From: Anseranas semipalmata
Taxonomy: Eukaryota; Chordata; Aves; Anseriformes; Anseranatidae
Length of the DNA stretch: 64,000 bases
Assembly: GCA_013399115.1 (NCBI GenBank)
Contig: VXAA01006455.1
Coordinates: forward strand, 646,669 to 710,668
Reading direction: 5' to 3'
Under the pieces are notes generated by a model. It was given only the letters and a program-made list of their open reading frames with translations, searched no databases and was not told where the DNA came from. This document shows, piece by piece, positions 1 through 11,900 of the stretch. The number at the start of each line of letters is the position of its first letter. Position 1 is the first letter of the stretch. The position numbers and the translations under genes are program-made.

Positions 1-2324
1 CAGAACACGTCCCAGCCTCCTGTGGATGTGCCTCGGCCTCAAGAGGCATTGGGTCTTGCCCTAGCTGTGGGACAACACAAATTGGCAAAATCATGAGGAA
101 AAGTCAACAAGTTCGCTAAGCTGCAATTTCATCCTCACCACCACTCTGCATACATCTCACCAGTCAGCCCTGGCTCCTTTAAAATTGTACCTACATTTCT
201 ATTTTATATGTTCTGGTCTGGCCTTTTGACCTTTCTCAAAACCGTAAATATCTGGGAATCACTGTTGTCCCGATGCAGAATAACAGTAACAATCAGCTTA
301 TGATGTGCAGGTCAGGACTCAACTGGGTATGAGACTGGATCTTCTCAGCATATGTTTATCAGATGAAAATTTAAAGGGAAGCTCAGTAATGAGAAGCAAA
401 ATTTAATTCACAAAGAAATGCCTTCCTCTACCACAGGTGTTGCACAAAATGCTAAAAGGGATCAAAGACAGGAAGAAGGAGCTTTGAGGGAAACAGGTAC
501 ACAGTGCTTTACCTTATGCCCTCCAATTCTTCACCGAATGTTTCTCAAATAACACTGAGTCTCTGATCAGGCTGTAGAAGAAAAGGAACGAGTCTGACAT
601 CCTTGCTAGCACATCACCAACTCAACAATGCAGCTGTAAACTCAATTTTACTAGTCAGTTAAACTTGGCTCATAGCTATGCATCACAAGAACAGTAAAAA
701 AGTGACCAGAGCTAGAGAGAAATCTAGGTTGCTGTGCTTCTCTTAAGAATGAGTTTTGAGAGGACAGAGCCAATCCGAGACAGTGATAAAATTCACATTG
801 ATGCCAATGACCGAAGAGTTCAGCCAACAGTGAAATTCTCAACTTACCTTTCGTCAGAGGTAATACAGACCCTTTCTGAAATCTGTTGTTCCACAGTTTC
901 CTCCTGGCTGTGAACTTCTACAATCAATATCTACAAGGCACCCAGCAAAAAAACCCATATCCAACACCTTTCCCTGCAAGGCATGCATTTGGAGGAGAAA
1001 CACAGAAGAGCAGAGCTTGTAACCACAGTTACAATGACAAGTTCCACAGTGAGTGCCATTCCCAATGCTGCACAGTTTCTGTCACCAAAATCTGGCCTGC
1101 TTGTCCAAAGAAATGTCTCTGTGCCACTTCTAACCGAATGAAATCAAAATTTCTCAGCAGAATTTGAAGAGAATGTTGGGTTATTTTTTAAGCGACATGC
1201 ATATGAGAGAGTACTTTGCTTTCTGCAATTCCCACTCCCACCCTAATAGTCTGAGCATTTGTATAATGCGTAGATAGCCCAGATACTGTTTCCTACCAGC
1301 ATACTCTCATATGCAGAAAACCACTGTCTGAACCACCAAGCTATACAAAATTTGTTGCACGCTTGCAACTCATCATACAAATCTCCTCATACAAAAGGGC
1401 TCCAAAATGAAAATCTTTCTCCAAAGTCTGATGGTGGGCACTTTGCCTCGCCCAGGCTAGGCGAGTTGAACTTTTGTTACATTTGTTATGAACATACTTA
1501 GCTGAATACCCTGACAACATGTATGATTCTATAGGATCTCTTCTCTTTTTTCCCCTCAGATGTTGCACCTCAGACTCCAAGAAAAAAATTTCCTTGTGGA
1601 AGTTGTGTGGACACTTCCCACAGCATGTTTGTTCTGATGATGGCACCATCCCACACAAAGTTCACTCAAAAATCACTTGGTACTTCTGGCTGTACAGGGA
1701 GGGGGGAAGGAAATCAGCAGACCCCAGGGGCAGACGGGGGGTGCATGAACAGGTTGCTGCCTCGTGGATACAAAAACAATAGGGCTTCTTCTACAATGGA
1801 CAATTTAAGGGCCAGTGAGGACCCACACGCTCTTGCATGGGTGAGGTACTTTGCGTGAGCCCACTCACTATCAGCAGTGTTCACACATTTACGCACACAT
1901 ATGAATATTTGTTGGATTGGGTCTTTAATATCTAAGATAAAAACATTTTCTCTGAGATGTCTCACTTAAGATGCAATTTTATTTTGAAAGTTTGAGATGA
2001 AAACAATTGCTGGTTAGATATTACTTGATATCTTTTTTTGCCCCCCCGCTCCTCCCAGTTTAATCTAAAATGAAAAAACTCAGCTAACCTGATGGAAAAG
2101 TACACCATAACAGGATTTGATCTCACTTCCTTTGATATGTGAAACAAAAACAGTGACTCTGGGAGACTTTGAGAAATGCTAATGGAAAATTACAGGTGAT
2201 GAATAACCCACAGGAAGACTAATTTCTTTCCCTGAATGCAATACTGAGAATTAAAATAATAATAATAGAAAAGAAAGGCTACATGATCAAATCACATTTT
2301 GGTTCCTACGAAAAGCTATTTTCA
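1..2324. other. Unique AT-rich non-coding segment
   Basis: I see no gene, known repeat family or RNA gene here. Open frames are short and unlike any protein I recognise. A C run (2041-2047) and A-rich patches are ordinary low-complexity sequence. The one item worth noting is a weak exon-like stretch at 848-930, listed separately. The right boundary is set by the start of recognisable CR1 sequence. Confidence 0.6.
848..930 (-). other. Weak candidate exon
   Basis: On the minus strand an 83-base stretch is bounded by an acceptor-like site (T-run then TTGTAG, with AG at 931-932) and a strong donor-like site (AAAG followed by GTAAGTT, 841-847). One frame is open throughout, gives a charged polar peptide of about 27 residues, and is preceded immediately by a stop, as expected if it only makes sense when spliced. 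Against it: an 83-base open frame is common by chance, there is only one CpG, and I recognise no protein. Similar splice-like pairs occur elsewhere in this window by chance. Confidence 0.12.
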
Positions 2325-3345
2325 TTCCAGATCCCATGATACTTTCCATCCGTTTGCTCCAAGCTTTGCCTCATGAAATAAGAAAAAAAAAAACTCAGTT
2401 TGACCAGCAGGTACCTTCTCAGCCATGCCAATTTCCTACCTTCCCCACTTGATTTTTTACACATGAAGATTGAGAGCTCTTGCGCTCTAAGAAAAGTATC
2501 CTTAAAGAGTTGCCAGCTCTGATCAGATCCTCTGTCCCTCAGGACAGTGTCCCAGGGGATCTCATCCACTAGCTCTTTAAACAGCTGGAAGTTTGCTCTT
2601 CTGAAGTTCAGGGTCCTGACTTTGCCCTTTGCCAGGCCCGTGTTCCTCAAGAGCATGAGCTCAACCAGGGCATCACTGCAGCCCAGACTGCCTCCAGTCT
2701 TAACCTCTTTCACGAGTTCATCGCACTGGTGAGCACCAGGTCCAGGTGTTGTGTGATTCATCCCACCACATTTCCCCAACAGCAATTAGGTCATAGTTTT
2801 CTAATTGCACCGTGGTGCAATTGCTGCATGCATTGGTGTAGAGACACTTCAGCTGGGCTATCAGCCGCATCACCTTTTAGAGGAGCCCTCCCTAATTCCT
2901 TTGGGACAATTCACAGTTTTTTCCCTGTTGCTTCCTGAAGTGTTGGTGTTCCCTGGTTCTTCTCCGTCACTCAGAAGTACAACCCCGTGCCCTGCTGAAT
3001 CTAGTTTAGCTCCGCTAATAAGCCCAGCCAGCCTGCTGCCCAGAACGTTCTTGCCCCACCTGGTCAGATGCGCCCCATCCGGCACCAGGACACCCGGTCT
3101 CTCAAAGGTGCGTCCAAGATCATGGAACCCAAAACCCTGAGTTTTGGCACCAATCATTCACCTGATCCACTCGTCTCCTTCCTGGGTCCCAGTCTCCAGC
3201 CAGGAGGATAGAGGAGAACACCACCTGAACTCCCGATCCCTTCAACATCTTTCTGATGGACAGAATGTCCCTTTTGATATTTTGGAATCTCCTCGTTGCA
3301 GCCCCGTTCCACTTCCTATTCTCCAGGAGAAGTGGATCACTCAGC
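2325..3345 (-). mobile_element. CR1 LINE fragment: ORF1 C-terminus plus internally deleted ORF2
   Basis: Read on the minus strand this is the body of a CR1 retrotransposon. From about 3345 to 2870 lies the C-terminal part of ORF1, the esterase-like domain: a block reading VVFSSIL, then a DGAHL motif of the expected aspartate-histidine type, then RWGK. A frame change occurs near 3120-3157. ORF2 follows at about 2870 with the start of its endonuclease (CLYTNA, ENYDLIA, WWDES), then jumps to the block just before the reverse transcriptase (CDELVKEV, GGSLGCSD, FRRANFQLFKELVDEIPW, PMCKK-like) and fades out by about 2325. Most of the endonuclease and all of the reverse transcriptase are missing, as is the 3' tail. 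It is a dead copy. The family assignment rests on these conserved blocks in the correct order; the outer boundaries are good to about 30 bases. Confidence 0.85.
2803..2822. repeat. Short inverted repeat at a CR1 deletion point
   Basis: AATTGCACC and GGTGCAATT face each other across two bases. It lies in the CR1 ORF2 start region exactly where about a dozen codons appear to be missing compared with the usual CR1 layout, so it may mark a deletion or local rearrangement. Confidence 0.6.
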
Positions 3346-6300
3346 CCAACAGAACAGCAGGGCTTTACTGAAAGCAATATCAAATGCACAAGTCTTTTTT
3401 TGTCTCTCAGTCAAGAACTCCTCTGTCAACAGATTTAAATGAAAACCTAGATTTAAATTAGACAAATTTAAGCCTTTAATGTGTGCTGCATGCAGGTGGA
3501 TGTGTTGCACATACTTCCAGTGCATCTGTCCTTATTAAATAATTAGGTGAAGGACTATGTAACAGAATTTTCACTACAACAGGACAGAAATCCAAGACAA
3601 ACCCGATCTGTTCAAGTCATGTATCATTTGCTTGTAACAGATCCAATATACCATCCTGACAAAGTCATCTGTTACCAAGCTTGTGCTGAAGACTTCAGGG
3701 ATCACCTTCATCACAGCAGTTAACAGCTCAAATAAATCTTGGGCTGAAACCCACAGGAATAATTTTTTTTTAACCTCCATATCATAAGGAACAAAATGCA
3801 GCAATTCAAGGCTTCCAAAAGGCTTTCACTGGGCAATCCATGGCTTACTGAAGAATCTTGAAGACACAAGCCCTACCAGTTCCTACTGCACAAAGCCCCT
3901 CTCTCTAAGCCATGATTTTGTAACAGCCAGTGATGATGGGAACCACAGACTGACATGAGGCGAGCACATCCCGTTTGTGGCTTTCTCTCAGTGCGGATGG
4001 CAGCTGGAGACAGTCAGTGCCATGGAACCATACCGCTCCCCTCAAACCACTAACAAGCGAGCTGTGAGCCCACATCTAGGAACCGCTGTCAAACTTCAAC
4101 CTAACAAAATCAAAAGGATAAAAGAAGAATTTATTAACACTACCCTATCAGATTAAGCGTGCTCCATATGTTTAAGATCTCCTGTGATCTTAAGACAATG
4201 AACTAATGCATTACATAGACCTGCATAAAATAAGCAACTCAGTTCAGTAGAACTTATTTGTGTGCGTATGACAGAAATTTAGCCACAGATACCTAACGAC
4301 ATAAAAATCAGGCGAGCACCTCAACTTAAGATTTCTTTGGCTACCCTTGATTATGTTGTTCCCATGGCTCCTGACACTACTGCTGCCTCCATTCCCACTA
4401 ACCCTAGTGCAGATCCTAAATAGCAATGTGCCAAACTATCACAAGAAAATCCAAAGCCAAAAGAAACTCTATGATGCAGAGAGAAGGGTGAAGTGTGGAA
4501 CAAAACCAGTTTTGCTCAAGACATTTCAGCTTCATTAAGAGTCCAAAGTAAAAGCCATCCTCTTTGAGTAAGTGGCTTAACACTGAGATCTTTAGTGTCA
4601 TTTTAGTTTTATCACAAACCCAAACAAACAGTTTGTGAACACCTGACAGACAGACATTTTACCAGTTCTCCATCTCTCTTTGCTTGAAGTTCTGGCCACA
4701 GTAAACAGACCACAGAATTTTCTTAATGCAAACAAACAAAAGCACAGAATGCTATTAAAAGAACAGAAGAACAGAAACCTTAGATCTACTCTCCCTCCAG
4801 AGAAAAAATTTGTTTCCCACTTTCACAGGCTCTCCTGCCTGACACCCTGCTGCCAAGTAACAGAAGTAGAACATACACTTCTACGTCCAGTTTCCACCTC
4901 AGAGGAAACCACAAAACCTCAGGCACACATGCATGAATACAAGGGCTATCTAGTTTTACTTGAGTCTTGGTTTTGTTCTGCAGATTTATACACAGTGAAT
5001 AAAATCCCACAGAAAATAAGCTTCAGAAATGGCACACTATCCGCATGAAGTTTTATAATGATAGGCAGCAGCCCAAAGAAAACAAAAGACATATTTCCTC
5101 TTAAGGCAAATTATTTACAAGATTTGCCTTAAAAATGATTTTTGTAACATGCTATTTTAACTTTAAAAATGAAAAATGCTGCAAACCAATTTTCAAGCTA
5201 TAATTGGGAAAACTCTTCGGTAATACATAAAGTGGCAAAACCTCCAGACTGGCATTCTTTAACAAAGTACAGATACCTTCACCGTTCTTACTAATGATTT
5301 AAGATCTAAACTGGTTACATCCATCTCCTTTCCTAGCCCTCATTAAAGTCAGAGCTAAAATGAGAATCGGCAGAGCAAAGATTGACAGTTATCACTATGG
5401 TCAATTCAAAGGTATTTTAACAATACATCTCACTTCATAACTTCACTCTTTCAAAATAGGAGTAATGAAGAGATACAACTCCTAAACTGCAGTGCTGGTA
5501 ATCATTTGCTGACAGATTAGGTTCGGTCCCCTTGGAAAACTTGTGGCTTACTTCCACAGAAAGATGCTATGAGCCAGAAGTCAGGAGGCAGAAAGCTGCG
5601 TGCTTGGCTCTTACATTAAACTTTTTTACGTCACCTCCCACCAACTTGTAGCTTCACCGAAGGCTTTTTGCTTCCCATTCCCTGTGCCATTCAAGCTGGC
5701 TGGCAGGGCCCTGAATACCAGCCACCCATCAAAGCACTGGGGTCTCCAAACAGTTCTGCTGAGACTGATTCTGAGAAAGATGAGCTACCTCAGCTGGCTG
5801 ACAGCTTAATATGAAAGATACGAAATCTTAAAGAAGGGCATGGAAACAGCAACTACATCAGTGCTAGTCCAAACAGCTTCAGGATAAGCTGGATGGCATC
5901 ATCATCTCTAACTCACAGCAAAGCACAGGACAAACAGCAGAACGACTTGTGACTAAGGCCACGGTGTCATGGTTTCATGAGAAGATCAGAGGATATAAAC
6001 AAACACTTAAGACTAATTTCAGAACATCTTTAAAGGAAATACAGACTTATTCACTGCCCTGTTCAATTTGCTGCAAGATGGAGCTACCTTGGCTTGTGTC
6101 CCTAGCCCCGTCCTCCCCGCCATCCGCCGGTACTGAGTCAGGACTGAACCAGGGGCTCATCGCACTGGGACACCTTTCCAAACACTAGTGCTCTTAGTCA
6201 GATGCAGCTTCCAGTTACACCAGCCTGACAGCCAGCCACAGGGGGATACACATAAGCAGCAGAGTTACACCCTCATTTATGCAACATTTACTCTTACAAT

Positions 6301-8900
6301 GAGAAGAAACATTTGGTCTTTGGAATTTCACAGAATTTTTTTTAAGGCTAGAAAAATAAGAAACAATTAGTGCTGATGAGAAGTAGGTGCAATATTAGGA
6401 AAAAGATATTTAATAAACCAAATTTGACATTGCATCAACAATTATTATCCAGCTAAGTTTCTAGATAATTTTCTCTTATTAATTCAAGCCAAGACACTAA
6501 TTCATAACAGATATAATTTGACAAATCTGCTTTGCATTTTTCTAGGGTAAATTGACTATGATTTTCTTTTATAATTTATTCCATAATGTGTTGTCAGGAT
6601 TCTTACTCCACAGAATAATCACAGTGCATTGACTCTATTTGATATTTAGAGACTCAAATTCTGACCCGTGCTGGTTAACAAAGATTGGCTAGAAAAGTCA
6701 CTCAAAATAGCTTCTAGTATCTGACTGGACTGATTTTTAAGCATTTCCAGAAACAACAATCATGATTGGGAATTTCAAATAGGATTTCTGAGAACTGCTG
6801 CGGATACAATTATGAAATTTAAGTTACACTTAAGTAGAGAGGACATTTACTGGATTCTTTCAGTATCCAGAGACAATGCTACACCAACATCATGAGAACA
6901 GTCAGGAGCAAGTTCATTTCAAACTTTAGCTGCATTTGTTGGAAGAAATGAAGCCAAGGAATAGGGGAGATTTCTGTATATTCATCTGCCTTTATTTTTA
7001 ACTGGGTCCTATTTTTTCCAGAACTCTGGGGGAAAGAGGCATGTCCCACAGAGAGAGAGAATCCAAATCCATCCAGTTTTCTTTCAAACTATGTACATGA
7101 AGAAATGTTCTGAAGACAGTAAGAAGCAGAATTCTTATTGTTGTCTGCAGAACCATAAAGTTTCAGACCCAAATATTAAGCGAGCTGCACTGGCAAGACA
7201 TTCTTGGAGGCTTTACCACCAGCCCACTCCTTCCATTGGGACCTACCTCAGGCCTCTTGGTACCACACAACCTGACCAAAGCCTTCGTTGTAGAAATGGC
7301 TCGGAAGCTTGGTCAGCTGTCATGCTTTCTGCTGTCCTTCTGTGAAGTAACCTCCTCAGCCAAGTTTTACCAGTAGTGCTGTGGTTCTTGTTCAGATTTC
7401 CATCCCAAACCTTCATCGTAGCCTCTGCTAGCAACAGAGGACTAGTACTGTAATAATCTCCATTAACTTCTCAGTTATAATTTTAGATCTAAAGGGACTT
7501 GAGTTCAGTTGACTCATTTTATTACTCTGCACGGCTATTCATTTTTAAGTGTGAACCTAAAGGGAATGAAGGAATAACTCTAAAAAAGGTCATCTTTACC
7601 TAACAAGGTTGCTTGTCTCTCCAAGATACGTACAGTTGGAGACAACAGCAGGAGGAAACAGACTCCAACAGACAAAAGTAGGGTTCCCATTAAAAGCTTA
7701 ACATCAAAACATACCACAGCAGTGATACACATGCTAACTGGAGACTAGAATCTTTAACTCTAGAGCAAACGGTCCATGAAAACCATACCCCTATGTTGAA
7801 ATCCTCCCCATGGAAAAGTGAATTTATCAAATTAGCAGAAACTGCTGTTGCTCATATTTGTATTATAGTAACTAGAATGGCATATAACGTAGTGGGGAGA
7901 CAACCCAAGAGAGGGAGAAATAGTGAAATAAAATTGAAATGAACAGTTTACTCAATATTTTGAAAATGTAAACATTTGTCAATAAAGTAAAATGAAGATA
8001 GAAAATTCTGGCAACTGAGTCAGAATATTACTCCAAGGTGATGAAAAAAGAAGGAATAATCTTCTCATTCAGGGACACCTCCCAGCAATATCTGTAGGAG
8101 TGGAAATCACTGTTAAAGTCTAAAACCACAGAGCTAGGAACTGCCATTGCCACTGCTGCTTAAAAATAATAATTATAATGTTTTTTGAACCACTGCATTC
8201 AACTATTCCTGAAAAATCCAGTCATAGCTGGAAAACTCCCACAAAGGACTGGTGGAGATGACTGGACTACACTGCCGTTCCCAAGGTGGAGATGTTTGCG
8301 AGAAATCTCCTTTGCCGCTTATCTCATTACTCTTCCACCTTCTAAAGCTGACACCATCTTGCTCCCTCCTCGTGGGACACCCAGCCCCAGTAATGTGCCA
8401 GTGCTAGAGAACAGAGCCAAAGGAAAAGGTACAAAAGAGCAGCAGCAGCTCCACACCCTGACCCTCCCGCCCACTGAAGTCACTCCAGAAAACAACCATT
8501 TGCTTCCCTAGGGACAGGTTTGAACTCAAAAACCTTTCTTATTTTTCCATGTTTCCAGTATCTCCATTTGGGCACTATTCATAACCTGATGTCAGATTTG
8601 TTTCACACCCATGTCAAAAGTACAAAATAGTCCTATTCCCTGTAATTCATCAAATCACAAGACTTTAGCAGGACCACAATCACAGTCCAACACAACAGTC
8701 GCTCTCTGCACTACCACAGCCTTTAGCACAGCAGCTATACTACAACAGAAGTACTCTTGGATGTTTCTATAGAAATAGCTGAATGTAGCAGACCTACGCG
8801 GAGAGGCCATCCAGGCACATGATGCATTACTCTGCAAGAAACCCCAAAAGGCACAGACAAAGTAGAAGGAATAAAATAAACAAGATTTTCTGTGACCCTA
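3346..8900. other. Unique AT-rich non-coding segment
   Basis: No gene, RNA gene or recognisable mobile element. Open frames are short and scattered over all frames with no codon bias. It contains a small perfect hairpin (5101-5132), listed separately, and A/T-rich runs. I cannot distinguish intron from intergenic DNA. Confidence 0.6.
5101..5132. repeat. Perfect 11-bp inverted repeat
   Basis: TTAAGGCAAAT (5101-5111) and its exact reverse complement ATTTGCCTTAA (5122-5132) are separated by a 10-base loop. It is not GC-rich and is not followed by a T run, so nothing suggests a terminator. The stem is too short for a typical microRNA precursor. Confidence 0.8.
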
Positions 8901-8917
8901 AGGATGAGATTATAACT

Positions 8918-8938
8918 TTTATTTATTTATTTATTTTT
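8918..8938. repeat. (TTTA)n microsatellite
   Basis: About five tandem copies of a TTTA/ATTT tetranucleotide, as is common in vertebrate introns and intergenic DNA. Confidence 0.9.
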
Positions 8939-11900
8939 AAAGCTTGAGCAGGAAGCCTTTCTAAATTGCATTTCTTGGATTTTATTGTATTATCTTCATA
9001 GCACAGTTATTACACATTAAAGGTAATGACTCTCTTCTGCAAGTAACCTAATATTGAACATGATTGATAACCCCTATCTGGGCTTTAGAGAACACTGAAT
9101 TTCCTAAATGGAAGGAGGGAACAGAGTCAGCTGAGGAGAACAGGGAATAGCTTGAGTGAATTACGTGTATGCATATGAAAAATAAACCACTGCTAGGTTT
9201 TCACTAGAATACAGCATTCTCTTGAAAACACCCATTAATGGCAAACAAATAGGAAAAAAAAACCTGAGCTCTTCCATTTGTAGGTAACTCTGCTCAGACT
9301 ACATATTTTTGTTGTTGTTCTTACCCATTTGATAATTTTATAAGCACACATAGATACAGACACAGTACATACACATATGCAGACCAGTGCTCAGCAGTTA
9401 ATGGAAGAAAATGCAGATTTTGAATTTACATCCTGAAGGAAACGTGGCTATGTTGATTTAAATTATCTGCATGGGCTGGACTCACAGCACAGATTACTGC
9501 TGCCCAGTTGTGCTGGGACACTCCAGAGCACCAGCTTTATTCGTGCACAGAAGAAACCATGGTGAGACAGCCCAACCAGCGAGTGTGCAATGGAGACTTC
9601 CACAAGTCTCGGTATTCCTCAGGTCTTTGCCCGTTCCCCTAGTAATTTACTGACTCTAGTCCATCTTGTTAATTCATCATTGCACTGCTGAAGCAAGCCT
9701 GTTTAAACTGTCCTGGCTATAATCACAGTGTTGTTTTTGAACTACAGAAGTGAAGAGGAATCAAGAAACAAGAAAATGATTTTTAGAAGCAACATTTAAA
9801 TTAGAAAATGGTTCATTATAGAACAAATTAATTTCACTGTAGAAGAGAAAAAGTGTTTTTATTGTTGGGTGGTTTTTGTTTTTGTTTTTTTTTTCTTCAT
9901 ATGCAAGTTTGGCCAGAGACCAGATAACTCTCAAAAAGCACTATACAATCAGCTGATAGCCTTCCAATCACGAAACCAGAGCATGCCACAGACAAGGAAC
10001 GGCCTCTGGCATAACTGTAAAGCAAAATACGTCAGTGTTTGCTGTCAGACTTCTTTGGTGCAGTTGTTCAGTGATTTTTTAAAAGCTGTTTTATTCATTC
10101 AATCACTCACATTGTTAAGTGGTAGTCCCCTAAACACACTAAGTCAATGGAGACACTTCGATCCAGCAGAACAACTTGATTGCTTGTCAAGGTTTTGGGA
10201 AGCACGTTTGTCCCTTCTTGCAGGAGGGGAGAACATGCTCTGCTCTCCTCTGCCGAGCGGAGCACGCCTGGAGAAGCAGGACAATGGAAGATGTCCTGGC
10301 TGGAGACAGTTCTCTTTAGCCCTGCCACCCGCCAGAGGAGAAACCAGCAGTGCCTGCTTGCCCTTGCTGAGAGGGTCCAAACAAGCTGGGGAGCAGGAGA
10401 CAGCATTCATTAGAGCTTGCATGGCGGCTAATGTGGTGACACCAGTGCAAGAGCTATCTCAGCATCACCGTACCAAACTTCCAGAACAGCTGAATACTGT
10501 TCCCATTCTCCTCCTCCTCCTCACACACATGCACACCCAGACAAGACAAACAACAAAATTTTAAGAGATTTGAAAAGAGATTAGAGAGGAGTCATATTAT
10601 CTGAGTAGATAAGCATAGTGTCAGCCTTTTGATTTTTAAAGACAGGGCAACTTTTGTAATTGCCATCATGACATCAATCTGTGGAAGAATTCTGTCGACT
10701 TAAAAACTTCCTCCAGTAATAATTTCCTAAGATAAGCCATCATCAATAATAACCCACAATATCTTTCTTATTGCAAAACTCAAGGAATTATTTCTTTTAC
10801 TCTTAAACTTTTGTCAGCTACAAATTAGGGCCTCTAAACTATGACAATGGATATTTTCCAAATTCAAGAGTTTATAAATGGAACAAGTTCATGTATTCAA
10901 ATACTCAAGAAGGGAAACAAAAATAAAAACAATGAAAAATAAAAACAAACAAAAGCAACAGCTTGGAGCTATGGAGAAGGAAATAAGTCATTGCTGCAGC
11001 AGCTGTTGACGTTATTTGTTCTCTCATTCATGTTACAAGGTAGGACACACTGCAAAAGTGGTTGAACAACAACCTATGACCTTCCATAGGAGAGTTAGAG
11101 AAGAAGCTTTGTCCTATGCAAGCTCTGTTGATGGTCCCATTTTCACAGATATTGCCTCCTGTCTATCTTCTAACACTAAAGATGAGCTTTTCATCTTTAC
11201 TGTGCCAACAGTCTCTGAGAACACATCATGTCCTCTAAAACAGAGCAGTTCATTTTATTTAAAATAAACAAATAACCACAAACCTGTTCTCAAACCTAGA
11301 AGCAGGAGTCCCCACTTTTTTCTTTTTTTAAACATACTTGGAATGCTTATTAACTTCAAAACTTCACTATTCACTATTTTTGTCCAAATAACTACATCAG
11401 AGGAAGTCCAAGGTCTGAAATCTGAAATTCTGAATACTCTGGGCTCACCTACAGCAGCTCCTGAACAGACAAGTACTTATCTGTGCAAGCAGATTCAATG
11501 AAATCAGCATAGCATGAAGCATGCGAGAGATATCATGAAACATACAGCTTGCTGTTTACCTGTAGGGCTATGTGGAACTCCGAAAGGGAATATTCGGGAG
11601 TGAGTGGAACGAACTGAGCATGTTATCCCACAATAATGAAATCAACTTGGGTGACTGAAAAGCTGTCTGCGTAAATTATATATGAAGAGGGCTTCACTAA
11701 AATTTATGCACATCAAAGACTGAAACGCAGTCTGTCAGTAGGCTGAAAAATTACAGCACTACAATTCAGTAATATTTTTCTTTTTTTTCCTTGAACTGCT
11801 CCTAGAATCATTTTTCCTAATACCATCTTCCTTTTTCAAACTTGAATAATGCCACTTTTCCTCTGAATTGTCTTTCCAAGCTTCTTTTCTGATGCATCAA

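Noticed and set aside
5101..5132. Hairpin as a transcription terminator or microRNA
   Set aside because: Rho-independent terminators do not apply to a bird genome and an 11-bp stem is too short for a microRNA precursor.
9869..10564. 231-codon plus-strand frame
   Set aside because: It begins in a T-rich simple tract without an ATG, shows no recognised domain, and overlaps equally open frames in other registers.
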